A DNA stretch of 30,143 nt from Clostridiales bacterium (GTDB taxonomy: Bacteria > Bacillota > Clostridia > Oscillospirales > Oscillospiraceae), in the NCBI GenBank assembly GCA_018374635.1, contig JAHAEW010000039.1, forward strand, positions 1 through 30,143. The letters run 5' to 3'. Both the position numbers and the translations under genes were made by a program. The notes under the pieces are model-generated. The model was not told the DNA's origin. It saw nothing but the letters and a program-made list of their open reading frames with translations, and ran no database searches. This document shows, piece by piece, positions 16,471-24,681 of the stretch (position 1 is the first letter of the stretch; each line of letters opens with the position of its first letter).

Positions 16471-17394
16471 GTGAAAAAAACTTACCTGGCAGGCCTGGCG
16501 GCCTGCGCACTCCTGCTGTCCTCCTGCGCGTCTGTGGAGGAGGGGAAGCAGGACCTGCCCACCGTAGCGGCCACCACCTGGCCGGTCTACTGCTTTGCCT
16601 CCGCCGTGGCGGAGGGCGTGGAAGAGATCCGGGTGGTGCCGGTGGTGAATCAGCCTATGAGCTGTCTCCACGACTATACCCTGTCCATCCGGGATATGAA
16701 GGCCCTGGACAGGGCAGACCTGATCCTGGAAAACGGCGTGGGGATGGAGGACTTCATGGCGTCCGCTGTGGCCGCGTCCAGAACGCCGGTGGTGGACTGC
16801 TCCGCCGGGGTGGAACTGCGCCACCTGGACGAGGATGAGGAGGGCCATGTCCATGAGGAACACGAGGGGCATGACCATGGCGAATATGACCCCCACATCT
16901 GGATGGACCCGGAGCGGGCCGCCGTGATGACGGAGACCATCGCCCAGACCCTGGCCCAATGGGACCCGGACCACGCCGAGACGTACTATGCCAACGCCCA
17001 GGCAGCCCAAGAGAAGCTGTGCGCCCTGGCGGAGGAGGGGCGGGAGGCCCTGTCCGGCCTGAAGAGCCGGGAGCTTATTACGTTCCACGATGGATTCGGC
17101 TATTTTGCCGAGGCATTTGACCTGCACATCCTCCGGGCCATTGAGGAGGAGGAGGGGAGCGAGACCTCCGCCCGGGAATTCAAGGAGCTGGTGGAGCTCA
17201 TCCGCGCGGAGGAGATCCCGGCGGTCTTTACTGAGGTCAACGGCTCGGACGCCACGGCCCGGGCCCTCTCCCGGGAGACGGGGGCGGCCAGCGCCCCCCT
17301 CACCATGATCATGAGTGGAGAGGGGAGCGGCCTGGACCCCTATCTGGAGGCCATGGAATCCAATCTTGAGACCATTTTGGAGGCACTTGCATGA
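16471..17394 (+). CDS. znuA: Zinc ABC transporter substrate-binding lipoprotein (ZnuA/AdcA type)
   Basis: 307 residues from GTG, with GAGGTG five bases upstream; the following MKKTYLAGLA signal supports this start. Lipobox LLSSC gives a lipidated Cys at 19. The mature protein is a cluster 9 (A-1) metal-binding protein: early WPVYCFASAV, then YDPHIWMDP after a His/Glu/Asp-rich loop (residues about 128-140, HVHEEHEGHDHG) that is characteristic of zinc rather than manganese binders. Later ligands are expected at ITFHDGFGYFAEAF and FTEVNGS. It captures zinc outside the membrane and delivers it to ZnuB. Overlaps znuC by ATGA. Confidence 0.93.
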   Translation: MKKTYLAGLAACALLLSSCASVEEGKQDLPTVAATTWPVYCFASAVAEGVEEIRVVPVVNQPMSCLHDYTLSIRDMKALDRADLILENGVGMEDFMASAVAASRTPVVDCSAGVELRHLDEDEEGHVHEEHEGHDHGEYDPHIWMDPERAAVMTETIAQTLAQWDPDHAETYYANAQAAQEKLCALAEEGREALSGLKSRELITFHDGFGYFAEAFDLHILRAIEEEEGSETSAREFKELVELIRAEEIPAVFTEVNGSDATARALSRETGAASAPLTMIMSGEGSGLDPYLEAMESNLETILEALA

Positions 17395-18158
17395 GCGTAC
17401 AGAAACATCAGAATGCCGGGGAGGGGTGCAGGGGCGCCTGCTGCCTCCGGCTGGACAAGCTGGGGGTGGACATCGGCGGAGACTCGATCCTCCACGATGT
17501 GAGCTTCCACCTCCACTGCGGGGAGATCGTGGCCCTCATCGGGCCCAACGGCGCGGGGAAGAGTTCCCTGTTCCGGGCCATCCTGGGACAGATCGGCCAC
17601 AGCGGCAGCATCGACTTTCAGCAGGCCGGCGGGGGCCAGACCCGCCCCCTCATCGGCTATGTGCCCCAGAGCCCCAGCTTTGACCGGGGGGACCCGGTGA
17701 GTGTGCTGGACTTTTTCGCGGCGGCCATCTCAGACTGGCCGGTCTTTCTGCCCACGCCCCGCAGGCTGCGGGAGCGGGTGCGCGGCTGTCTGGAGCGGGT
17801 CCACGGGGCCGCCCTCATCGACAAGCGCCTGGGGGCCCTCTCGGGGGGAGAGCTTCAGCGGGTGCTGCTGGCCCTGGCGCTGGAACCGCTGCCCCATATC
17901 CTGATCCTGGACGAGCCACTCTCCGGCGTGGATATCGACGGGGAGCGGCAGCTTTTGGACATGCTGGATGAGATCCGGAGCAGCTATGATCTCTCCATTC
18001 TCCTCTCCACCCACGATTTTGCCACCCTGGAGCAGTTTGCCGACAAGGTGGTCCTCCTCAAGAGCAGCGTGCTGCGGGTGGGCCCGCCCCGGGAGGTCCT
18101 CACCTCGCCGGAGTTCCGTGAGGTGTTCCATCTGGATCTGCGAAAGGAGGGGGTATAA
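17391..18158 (+). CDS. znuC: Zinc ABC transporter ATP-binding protein
   Basis: 255 residues, start overlapping the znuA stop (ATGA). All ABC ATPase motifs are present: Walker A GPNGAGKS (51-58), Q-loop YVPQ (90-93), signature LSGGE (150-154), Walker B ILILDE (170-175) and switch His in STHD (H208). A Cys pair (ACC, 16-18) and the extra N-terminal 17 residues are unusual but unassigned. Energises import through ZnuB, encoded one base after its stop. Metal specificity comes from the neighbour ZnuA. Confidence 0.93.
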   Translation: MSVQKHQNAGEGCRGACCLRLDKLGVDIGGDSILHDVSFHLHCGEIVALIGPNGAGKSSLFRAILGQIGHSGSIDFQQAGGGQTRPLIGYVPQSPSFDRGDPVSVLDFFAAAISDWPVFLPTPRRLRERVRGCLERVHGAALIDKRLGALSGGELQRVLLALALEPLPHILILDEPLSGVDIDGERQLLDMLDEIRSSYDLSILLSTHDFATLEQFADKVVLLKSSVLRVGPPREVLTSPEFREVFHLDLRKEGV

Positions 18159-18159
18159 C

Positions 18160-19008
18160 ATGGAGCTGTGGTATGCCCTGGTGGAGCTGCTCCCCTTTGA
18201 GTGGGCGCGGCCGGACAGCATGTATTTTATGAAAAACGCCCTGCTGGCCATCCTGGTGATCTCGCCCCTCTTCGGCCTGCTCTCCACCATGGTGGTGGAG
18301 AGCAGGATGTCCTTCTTCTCCGACGCGCTGGGCCACTCGGCCTTTACCGGGATCGCCATTGGGGCCCTGTGCGGCCTGGCCGAGCCCATGTGGTGCGCGG
18401 TGGTCTTTGCGGCGGTATTCGCCGTCTTGTTCACCTACGTGCGCCGGCACACCAGTCTGGCCAGCGATACGGTGATCGGAGTCTTTTCCTCCACGGCGGT
18501 GGCCTTGGGCATCTTCATCGCCACCCTGGGAGGGGGAAGCTTTACAAAATTCAACGCCCTCCTGGTGGGCGATATCCTGAGTGTGGAGCCGGGGAAGATC
18601 GGCCTGCTGGCGGCCATCCTGCTGGTGGTGGCGGTGCTGTGGGTGTGCTCCTTCAACCAGCTGATGCTCGCCTCGGTCCACCCGTCCCTGGCCGACAGCC
18701 GGGGCATCCGGGCGTTCTGGCAGGAGAGCGTCTTTTCCGTTGCCATCGCGGTGGTGGTGACGGTGTCCATGACCTGGGTGGGCCTGCTGGTCATCAATTC
18801 TCTTCTGGTGCTGCCCGCGGCGGCGGGGCGGAATCTGGCCCGGAACCTGCGGCAGTATCATCTCTTCTCCGTGGTGGGCGCCCTGGCGGCGGGGGTCGCG
18901 GGTCTGCTGACCTCCTATCAGGTGGGGGCCTCCACCGGCGCGTGCATTACCCTCTATCTGGCGCTCTTTTTTGCTCTGACCTTCTGTTTCCGCACCCGGC
19001 GGATGTAA
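18160..19008 (+). CDS. znuB: Zinc ABC transporter permease
   Basis: 282 residues. The ATG at 18160 follows AAAGGAGG and begins one base after the znuC stop; an upstream extension of the frame lies inside znuC and is discarded. The product is a typical ABC-3 family permease with about eight to nine hydrophobic segments, the conserved DALGHSAFTGIAIG (near residue 52) that contacts the ATPase, and VGLLVINSLLVLPAAAGRNLA near 206. Works with ZnuA and ZnuC for high-affinity zinc uptake. Confidence 0.93.
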   Translation: MELWYALVELLPFEWARPDSMYFMKNALLAILVISPLFGLLSTMVVESRMSFFSDALGHSAFTGIAIGALCGLAEPMWCAVVFAAVFAVLFTYVRRHTSLASDTVIGVFSSTAVALGIFIATLGGGSFTKFNALLVGDILSVEPGKIGLLAAILLVVAVLWVCSFNQLMLASVHPSLADSRGIRAFWQESVFSVAIAVVVTVSMTWVGLLVINSLLVLPAAAGRNLARNLRQYHLFSVVGALAAGVAGLLTSYQVGASTGACITLYLALFFALTFCFRTRRM

Positions 19009-19029
19009 CAAAAGGAGGGGGGGAACCTC

Positions 19030-19179
19030 ATGAAATATCGGAAGAGCCTTCCAATCATCCTGGTCCTGGTCCTGCTGGCGCTTCTGGTTGGTGTGCTGTC
19101 CTACTGGGATGGACAGCAACAAGGGGAGGGGACGTCGGGCCAGACCTCTGCTGTCTGTATGACGATCCCGGCGGTATGA
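19030..19179 (+). CDS. 49-aa single-pass membrane or secreted peptide after znuB
   Basis: ATG at 19030, strong site AAAGGAGGGGGG eight or so bases upstream, 21 bp after znuB. It starts MKYRKS, then a hydrophobic stretch (IILVLVLLALLVGVLSYW, 9-26) and a short polar tail with one Cys (SAVCMTIPAV). It is either a small single-pass protein or the truncated 5' end of a longer exported protein whose remainder was lost; the abrupt end just before the patatin start favours the second view slightly. Its stop overlaps an in-frame ATG of the patatin frame (ATGA at 19176-19179), which may couple translation. Confidence 0.6.
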   Translation: MKYRKSLPIILVLVLLALLVGVLSYWDGQQQGEGTSGQTSAVCMTIPAV

Positions 19180-19199
19180 CGGAAAGAAGGAATGAAACG

Positions 19200-20069
19200 A
19201 TGAAAACGGGAATCGTATTGGAGGGAGGGGCGCTGCGCACCATCTTTTCCAGCGGCGTGACGGACGGGCTGCTGCGGGGCGGCGTGGACTTCTCCTATGT
19301 AATTGGGGTGTCCGCCGGGATCGCCTACGGGGTGAGTTATCTCTCGGGGCAGTTTGGGCGGAATCTGGAGATTTTGACCCAGTACGCCAATGATAAGCGG
19401 TATATGAGCAAGCGCAACCTCCTCCGGCCGGGCAATCACTGCTACTTTGGCCTGCGCTTTACTTACGAGGAGATCCCAAACCGCCTGGTCCCCTTTGACT
19501 ATGAGGCCTTTGCCGCCTGGCCCGGGAAAGCGGAGGCCGTGGTCACCAACCTGGAGACCGGAAAGGCCGAGTATCTGGAGCTCCCCCGCCGGGATGACCA
19601 GTTTCTGCTCTTGCAGGCCACCTGTGCCATGCCGCTGCTCTTCCCCATTTATGAGCTGAATGGGATCAAGTGTCTGGACGGAGGGGCGGCCGACGCCATC
19701 CCCTTCCGGCGGGCCTTCCAACAGGGGTGTGACCGGGTGGTAGTGGTCCTCACCCGGGAGCGGAGCTACCGCCGGGAGCCGGAGAGGCTCCAGCACCTCA
19801 TCGACCTGCGCTATCACAAGTATCCCCGCTTCTGTGAGACCATGCGCCGCCGGGCCGAGACCTACAATGCCGACCGGGAGGAGCTCTTCCGCCTGGAGCG
19901 GGAGGGGAAGGTCCTGCTGCTGGCGCCCGAGAATACCAGGGGCTTTTCCCGGGTGGAGCGGGATGTGGACAAGATCCGCGCCCTCTGGCAGTCCGGTTAT
20001 GACCAGACCATGGGGCGCATGGAGGAGATCCGGGACTTTCTCGGCCTGGAGGAGACGGCGGGGCGGTGA
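19200..20069 (+). CDS. Patatin-like phospholipase / acyl hydrolase
   Basis: 289 residues. ATG at 19200 with AAAGAAGGA upstream; an alternative ATG at 19176 is in frame, adding eight residues, but lacks a ribosome site. The family pattern is complete: oxyanion-hole EGGALR (8-13), nucleophile S38 in GVSAG and the catalytic Asp in CLDGG (D160). The open frame extends through znuB in another phase and is not meaningful there. Bacterial members of this short type (RssA/YjjU-like) hydrolyse lipid acyl esters; the substrate is unknown. Probably read from the znu promoter, as no terminator intervenes. Confidence 0.9.
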   Translation: MKTGIVLEGGALRTIFSSGVTDGLLRGGVDFSYVIGVSAGIAYGVSYLSGQFGRNLEILTQYANDKRYMSKRNLLRPGNHCYFGLRFTYEEIPNRLVPFDYEAFAAWPGKAEAVVTNLETGKAEYLELPRRDDQFLLLQATCAMPLLFPIYELNGIKCLDGGAADAIPFRRAFQQGCDRVVVVLTRERSYRREPERLQHLIDLRYHKYPRFCETMRRRAETYNADREELFRLEREGKVLLLAPENTRGFSRVERDVDKIRALWQSGYDQTMGRMEEIRDFLGLEETAGR

Positions 20070-20209
20070 AACGGTTTTGCAGGAAAATTTACATGAGCAT
20101 TCATAATATAGTAACATTTTTATGCTAGAATAAGCCTCAAACAATTGCGCTATGAGAGACAAAAGTGTATGGTGTCGTGGAAAAGTGCGCATAGAATGGA
20201 GGCTTTTGT

Positions 20210-21577
20210 ATGGCGAGCAATCCGAATTACAGCGTTGTGACCGAAGAGATCCGGCGTTTGGCGGCCTTGACCCAGGAGAACAGCTGCATCGACCCGGATG
20301 ACTACGTGCGTTATGACGTCAAGCGCGGTCTGCGGGACCTGAATGGCAAGGGCGTTGTGGCCGGTCTGACGGAGATTTCCGATATTGTGGCCAAGCAGGT
20401 GGTCAACGGGGAGAGCGTTCCCTGTGAAGGAAAGCTCTATTACCGGGGGATCAATGTGGAGGACCTGGTGCAGGGGGCGCTGAAAGAGGGGCGCTATGGA
20501 TTTGAGGAGACCGCGTACCTTTTGATGCTGGGCAAGCTGCCAAACGAACAGCAGCTCCGGGAGTTTCGCGGGCAGCTCTCCTACTACCGCACGCTACCCA
20601 ACAACTTTGTGCGGGACATCATCCTCAAGGCCCCCAGCCGGGACATCATGAACTCCCTGGCCCGGAGCGTGCTCAACCTGGCCTCCTACGACGAGGACGC
20701 CGACGATATCTCGCTCCCCAATGTGATGCGCCAGTGTCTCCAGCTGCTGGCGGTCTTTCCCATGCTGGCGGTGTACGGCTATCAGGCCTACAATTATAAG
20801 AGCGGCAGCAGCCTTTATATCCATGCGCCTCAGCCAGAGCACTCCACCGCCGAGAGCATCCTGGCCCTTCTGCGGCCCGATTCGGCCTACTCCTACTGGG
20901 AGGCCCACGTGCTGGACATCTGTCTGACGCTCCACGCCGAGCACGGCGGCGGCAACAACTCCACCTTTACCACCCATGTGGTCACCTCCTCGGGGACGGA
21001 CACCTATTCCTGCATCGCGGCCGCCCTGGCCTCTCTGAAGGGCCCCCGGCACGGCGGCGCAAACATCAAGGTCATCCAGATGTTTGAGGATATGAAGCAG
21101 GTGGTCCGGGACTGGAAGGATGAGGACGAGGTGCGCTCCTATCTCCAGGCCCTGCTGGACAAGCGGGCCTTTGATAAGTCCGGTCTGATCTACGGTATGG
21201 GACACGCGGTCTACTCGCTGTCCGATCCCCGCGCCAACATTCTCCACGGCATGGTGGAAAAGCTCTCCCGGGAGAAGGGGCGCATGGAGGAATACCAGCT
21301 CTACTCCCTGGTGGAGCGCCTGGGTCCCGAGGTCATCTCGGGCGAGCGGAAGATGTACAAGGGCGTATCGGCCAATGTGGACTTCTACTCCGGGTTCGTC
21401 TATCATATGCTGGATCTGCCCCAGGAGCTCTATACCCCCCTCTTTGCCATGGCCCGCATGGCCGGCTGGGGCGCCCACCGGATGGAGGAGCTCATTAACA
21501 TGGGCAAGATCATCCGGCCCGCCTATCAGTATGTGGGCACGCACCAGCCCTACCAGCCCCTCAGAGAGCGGGACTGA
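20210..21577 (+). CDS. gltA: Citrate/2-methylcitrate synthase
   Basis: 455 residues, ATG after GGAGG. Condenses acetyl-CoA with oxaloacetate. Catalytic landmarks: HAEHGGGNNSTF with H245, GPRHGGAN with H281, GMGHAVY with H332 and SANVDFYSG with D391; DPR at 339-341 is conserved. The canonical GFGHRVY motif reads GMGHAVY here, so the Arg after His is replaced by Ala. The N-terminus is longer than in E. coli, as in clostridial members. Preceded by a 140-bp gap with A/T-rich promoter-like hexamers (TAGAAT at 20126-20131) but no convincing -35. Single gene, convergent with the next gene. Confidence 0.94.
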   Translation: MASNPNYSVVTEEIRRLAALTQENSCIDPDDYVRYDVKRGLRDLNGKGVVAGLTEISDIVAKQVVNGESVPCEGKLYYRGINVEDLVQGALKEGRYGFEETAYLLMLGKLPNEQQLREFRGQLSYYRTLPNNFVRDIILKAPSRDIMNSLARSVLNLASYDEDADDISLPNVMRQCLQLLAVFPMLAVYGYQAYNYKSGSSLYIHAPQPEHSTAESILALLRPDSAYSYWEAHVLDICLTLHAEHGGGNNSTFTTHVVTSSGTDTYSCIAAALASLKGPRHGGANIKVIQMFEDMKQVVRDWKDEDEVRSYLQALLDKRAFDKSGLIYGMGHAVYSLSDPRANILHGMVEKLSREKGRMEEYQLYSLVERLGPEVISGERKMYKGVSANVDFYSGFVYHMLDLPQELYTPLFAMARMAGWGAHRMEELINMGKIIRPAYQYVGTHQPYQPLRERD

Positions 21578-21597
21578 GTGCCGAAACATCCATGAAA

Positions 21598-21643
21598 AAG
21601 CCCCCGGCCGCCTTCCCACAACAGGGAGGACGGCCGGGGGCTT
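21598..21643 (-). terminator. Terminator between convergent gltA and deacetylase genes
   Basis: Perfect 13-bp stem AAGCCCCCGGCCG / CGGCCGGGGGCTT with an inner partly paired region. On the minus strand it is followed by a T-run (CTTTTTC), so it chiefly serves the deacetylase gene; it may also work for gltA, whose side lacks a T-run. Confidence 0.85.
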
Positions 21644-21651
21644 GTCTGTGC

Positions 21652-22947
21652 TCAGGCGCCGGGCTTCTGGATCTGATCCAGAATGGAGGCTTTTTCGGCC
21701 CAGTTGTTGCCGTAGTCGGGACGGTGGACGGTATCCATGATATCCCGCACGTCATAGAACTGAGTGTAGTGATGTCCGCCGTAGCGCAGGGTGGTCCCGT
21801 CCGGATGAAGCCGGTCGCAGATGACAGCGGAGAGATCATCCTTAATATAGGAGAAGGAGTTGACCCCTACGCTGGCGAAGATCCGGAAACCCTGGCTCTG
21901 GAGGTACTGGAGTTTGGGGCCGGTCTGATGCCAGTCGTCTCCGTCGGGGCGGGCGCCGTGGGGATAGAAGAGGATATTGGTGGGACCCACCAGAGAACCC
22001 ACCTCCTCGGCCCAGCGGACGGTGTCCCGCTTGACCCAGTCCAGATCCACCTTGGACGAGTCCAGGTTGATATGTCCCCAGGTGTGGGAGCCGAAGGTCC
22101 ACCCGGTGTCCTTGAGCCGCTGGATGATGGGCTTGACCGCCTCGATCTCGGCCTGGCGGTTGGCGTCAAAGGCGGGACGGCGGGGATCGTCCGCGGGGAT
22201 GTCGATGTCGTTCTGGGTCCGGTAGCCCAGAATGCCCTCATATCCGGTGAGGGAGAAGCAGCCCTTGGCGCCGTTGAGGGAGAAGTCCGGGTGGGCGCGG
22301 ACGAACTGGTCCAGGATAGGGGTGGCGTCCAGATCCTGGGTGAGGAAGGTCTCCTTGGTGTTGGGGTCGGTACACTCGGCCCAGATATCCCCATCCTCGC
22401 CCAACACCAGCTTGGAGGTAAAGCCCTCGGCCAGCATGTACTCGTAGTAGTTTACATCGTCAAAGGAGAGGACCAGAGGCTTTTTGCCCTCGGGCAGCAT
22501 GAGGGTGTTGCGCTGCATCCGGGGTTCTCCGCTCTCCGTGGTATACTCGCTCCACACATCGCACATGTTGACCAGGATATAGTCCCGCCGGTAAAGCTCG
22601 TCCAGGATCTTTTTGAACTCGTCGGCGGTGAGCATCCAGTCGTCCAGGCCCTTCTGCCGGTCCTCCGGTACAGCGCTGGAGAAAGCGTATTCCGGATAGG
22701 CGATGACCGGATGGAAGAAGAGGTGTTCCACCACCTGGTTAGGCCCCCAGGCCTGAGTGAGCTGGTCCTCCGACCAGTAAGTGCGCACGGCCTCTTCCGG
22801 GTCGGGCGTCGGAGTGGGTGTGGGGGCCGGGGCGTTGGAGGCGCTTGGCTCCGGTTCGGGGCCCGCGCCGGGCTTCTGGCAGGCGGACAGAGAAAAAGCC
22901 ATCAGCAGGGCCAGGGAAAAGGCCGCGCCGCGTTTCAGGCAGTTCAT
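21652..22947 (-). CDS. NodB-type polysaccharide deacetylase lipoprotein
   Basis: 431 residues; a signal peptide with lipobox LSAC (C23), then a Pro/Thr/Ser linker (33-50) that would lift the domain off the membrane. NodB metal-binding elements are seen: SFDD at 161-164 (usual TFDDG; here followed by Val) and SHTWGH with H288 and H292. A proline motif FYPHGARP may replace the usual RxPxG/RPPYG element. About 120 residues separate SFDD from the SHTWGH motif, longer than usual, so there is an insertion. It likely removes acetyl groups from a cell-surface glycan; substrate unknown. Monocistronic. Confidence 0.88.
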   Translation of the reverse strand: MNCLKRGAAFSLALLMAFSLSACQKPGAGPEPEPSASNAPAPTPTPTPDPEEAVRTYWSEDQLTQAWGPNQVVEHLFFHPVIAYPEYAFSSAVPEDRQKGLDDWMLTADEFKKILDELYRRDYILVNMCDVWSEYTTESGEPRMQRNTLMLPEGKKPLVLSFDDVNYYEYMLAEGFTSKLVLGEDGDIWAECTDPNTKETFLTQDLDATPILDQFVRAHPDFSLNGAKGCFSLTGYEGILGYRTQNDIDIPADDPRRPAFDANRQAEIEAVKPIIQRLKDTGWTFGSHTWGHINLDSSKVDLDWVKRDTVRWAEEVGSLVGPTNILFYPHGARPDGDDWHQTGPKLQYLQSQGFRIFASVGVNSFSYIKDDLSAVICDRLHPDGTTLRYGGHHYTQFYDVRDIMDTVHRPDYGNNWAEKASILDQIQKPGA

Positions 22948-22980
22948 AAGGCTCGCATCCTCTCTTTGTCATCTGTATTT

Positions 22981-23029
22981 CCGGAGGGGGGAGAAAAAGA
23001 TACGGTCCCAAGGGACGCAATTCCTCCGG
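22981..23029 (-). promoter_or_regulatory. Inverted-repeat structure in the deacetylase leader
   Basis: On the minus strand CCGGAGG and CCTCCGG pair over 7 bp and enclose GTCCC-TT-GGGAC plus a T-rich loop. It lies 35-80 nt upstream of the start, after a possible -10 (TATGAT, plus-strand 23038-23043) with no good -35. Function unknown. Confidence 0.35.
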
Positions 23030-23129
23030 CAGACACTATCATAACGCGAAAGAAACCGAAAAAAACCACAAACAGGTTACAAATTCTTACGAAATTCCGT
23101 CGAACCGTGTAAGATTTGGAAAAGGGCCC

Positions 23130-23636
23130 TCAGGAGGCGGAGAAGGGAGCGGGCACCCGCCGCACCAGCAGGAGGGAGACTGCCCCGGTGACCGTCCCCG
23201 TCACCAGGGAGCAGAGCAGCAGAGGGGCCAGATAGACCAGAGGGGCGCGGCTGTCCAGCACGGCCATGGCCGCCAGGATCTGTCCGGTATTGTGGGCGGC
23301 GGCCCCGGCGATGGATACGCCGTAGAGGGAGAGGGCGGGGAGCCGGAGCAGGAGGACCATGGCCCCCAGCGCCAGCAGTCCGCCGGTCAGGGAGAAGGCC
23401 AGTGCCATCAGATTCCCGCCCAGGAGACTGCCCAGAAAGCAGCGGGCGAGGAGGATGAGCAGGGCCTCCCGTCCGGAGAGGCGGCACAGGGCGTATACCG
23501 TCACCAGATTGGCAAGCCCCAGGCGCAGGCCGGGCAGGGGGATGAGTATGGTCAGCGGTGCCAGACCCTCGGCCACCGAGAGGGCCAGGGCCAGGGCCGT
23601 CAATACGGCGCAGCGGGTCAGTCGGGAAACAGACAA
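23130..23636 (-). CDS. Gx transporter family / heptaprenyl diphosphate synthase component I-like membrane protein
   Basis: 168 residues from a TTG preceded by AAAGGAG at 8-nt spacing; a GTG six codons upstream (23654) has no ribosome site. The small polytopic protein has about five hydrophobic segments and the family motif PLPGLRLGLANLVTVYAL (near 35-52), plus AAAHNTGQILAAM around 130. It was named after HepS-like component I, but members are now seen as small-molecule (S-component-like) transporters. Last gene of the TlpA / CD1871A / 4Fe-4S unit, 33 nt after the 4Fe-4S gene. Substrate unknown. Confidence 0.87.
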   Translation of the reverse strand: MSVSRLTRCAVLTALALALSVAEGLAPLTILIPLPGLRLGLANLVTVYALCRLSGREALLILLARCFLGSLLGGNLMALAFSLTGGLLALGAMVLLLRLPALSLYGVSIAGAAAHNTGQILAAMAVLDSRAPLVYLAPLLLCSLVTGTVTGAVSLLLVRRVPAPFSAS

Positions 23637-23669
23637 GGCGGGCGCTCCTTTCACAACAGCAGGGGGAAA

Positions 23670-24551
23670 TCAGGATCGGCCCCGGCAGGCCCTGCGCAGC
23701 TGGGCCGGGGTGGAGGTGATGGCGCCGGTGGGGCAGGCGCGGAGACAGTCGCCGCAGCGGATGCACTCCACACTGTTGGGGCGCTGCCAGACCGGGATGT
23801 CCAGCTTGCAGGCGCTCTGGCAGCGGCCGCAGCTGGTGCAGCGGTTGGCGTCCACCTTCAGTTGGTAGAGGGAGATGGGATTGAACAGGCCGTAAATGGC
23901 CCCCAGAGGGCACAGATACCGGCAGAAGGGGCGGCAGACCAGAAGAGAGAGCAGGATCAGCAGGACCAGGAGCAGGCTCTTCCAGGCAAAGAGAAACCCG
24001 AGGACGTCCCGCAGCATGGGATTGACGGCGGCCAGGGGCCAGCCGGCCAGCAGGGTGCCGGAGGGGCAGACGTACTTGCAGAACCAGGGGGAGCCCTGTC
24101 CGAAGGCGTCCACCGCAAAGAGGGGGAGCAGGATGACAAAGCCGATCAGCAGCAGGTATTTGATCCTGCGCAGCCATTTCTCCCCGGGCAGACGGCGCAG
24201 CTTCCGCACGAAGGGGATCTTGTGGAGCAGGTCCTGCACCAGGCCGAAGGGACACAGCCAGCCGCACACAAAGCGGCCCAGGGCCGCGCCGATGAACATC
24301 AGAAAGCCCAGCACATACAGAGCGGTCCTGGCCCGGCCGCTGGCCAGGGTGGACTGGAGGGCGCCCAGGGGGCAGGCACCCAGCGCGCCCGGGCAGGAGT
24401 AGCAGTTGAGCCCCGGGACGCAGTAGGCCTTGGAGGGGCCCTTCCAGATGGTCCCCGTGGTAAAGCCCTGCACATAGCCGTTGGTGAGGGCGGTCCAGGC
24501 CAGCTGGACCCAGGTCCGGAGACCGCGGCGCTTCCTATCCAATGCCGACAC
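23670..24551 (-). CDS. Polytopic 4Fe-4S ferredoxin-type membrane protein (NapH/NosR-C-terminal-like)
   Basis: 293 residues from GTG at 24551, overlapping the CD1871A gene by 17 nt; TTG at 24542 is an equally good start. It has several membrane segments and paired Cys motifs: C44..C50..C53..C60 near the N-terminus, CGWLCPFGLVQD (96-107), WFCKYVCP (157-163) and CRPFCRYLCP (206-215). The C-terminal cytosolic end has two 4Fe-4S clusters: C238/C241/C244/C248 and C263/C266/C269/C273. Such proteins carry electrons across the membrane to extracytoplasmic acceptors. With a TlpA-like thioredoxin upstream, it probably reduces a periplasm-equivalent disulfide pathway (inference). Confidence 0.9.
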   Translation of the reverse strand: MSALDRKRRGLRTWVQLAWTALTNGYVQGFTTGTIWKGPSKAYCVPGLNCYSCPGALGACPLGALQSTLASGRARTALYVLGFLMFIGAALGRFVCGWLCPFGLVQDLLHKIPFVRKLRRLPGEKWLRRIKYLLLIGFVILLPLFAVDAFGQGSPWFCKYVCPSGTLLAGWPLAAVNPMLRDVLGFLFAWKSLLLVLLILLSLLVCRPFCRYLCPLGAIYGLFNPISLYQLKVDANRCTSCGRCQSACKLDIPVWQRPNSVECIRCGDCLRACPTGAITSTPAQLRRACRGRS

Positions 24552-24681
24552 ACTCCAGGCAGAGGTTCACGGCCTTCATAAAGACCGCGTCCCGTCCCCC
24601 CAGACGGGTCCCCGCGGCCATCAGGGCCGCCCCCAGCCCCAGCATGAGCAGGGCGGGAAGAAAGGCGCGCACGTGTTTCAC
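24535..24681 (-). CDS. CD1871A-family CXXC peptide (48 aa)
   Basis: A short gene easily missed by length filters. GTG start overlaps the tlpA-like stop (GTGA at minus-strand 24681-24678); the stop lies 17 nt inside the next gene. Sequence: basic start, one hydrophobic helix (FLPALLMLGLGAALMAAG), then KAVNLCLECVGIG at the C-terminus. The ending CxECxGIG is the hallmark of the CD1871A family, which sits in clostridial loci beside TlpA-like and 4Fe-4S membrane proteins. A membrane-anchored thiol relay between those two partners is likely (inference). Confidence 0.85.
   Translation of the reverse strand: MKHVRAFLPALLMLGLGAALMAAGTRLGGRDAVFMKAVNLCLECVGIG

Noticed and set aside
18201..19199. N-terminal extension of the patatin frame by 333 codons
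   Set aside because: Overlaps znuB in another phase; conserved patatin sequence begins at the ATG at 19200.
21592..23112. 506-codon open frame on the plus strand
   Set aside because: Antisense shadow of the deacetylase, which has a signal peptide, lipobox and catalytic motifs; the plus frame also runs through the terminator.
23077..24267. 396-codon minus-strand frame
   Set aside because: Out-of-phase with the Gx transporter and 4Fe-4S genes, which show clear family motifs in their own frames.
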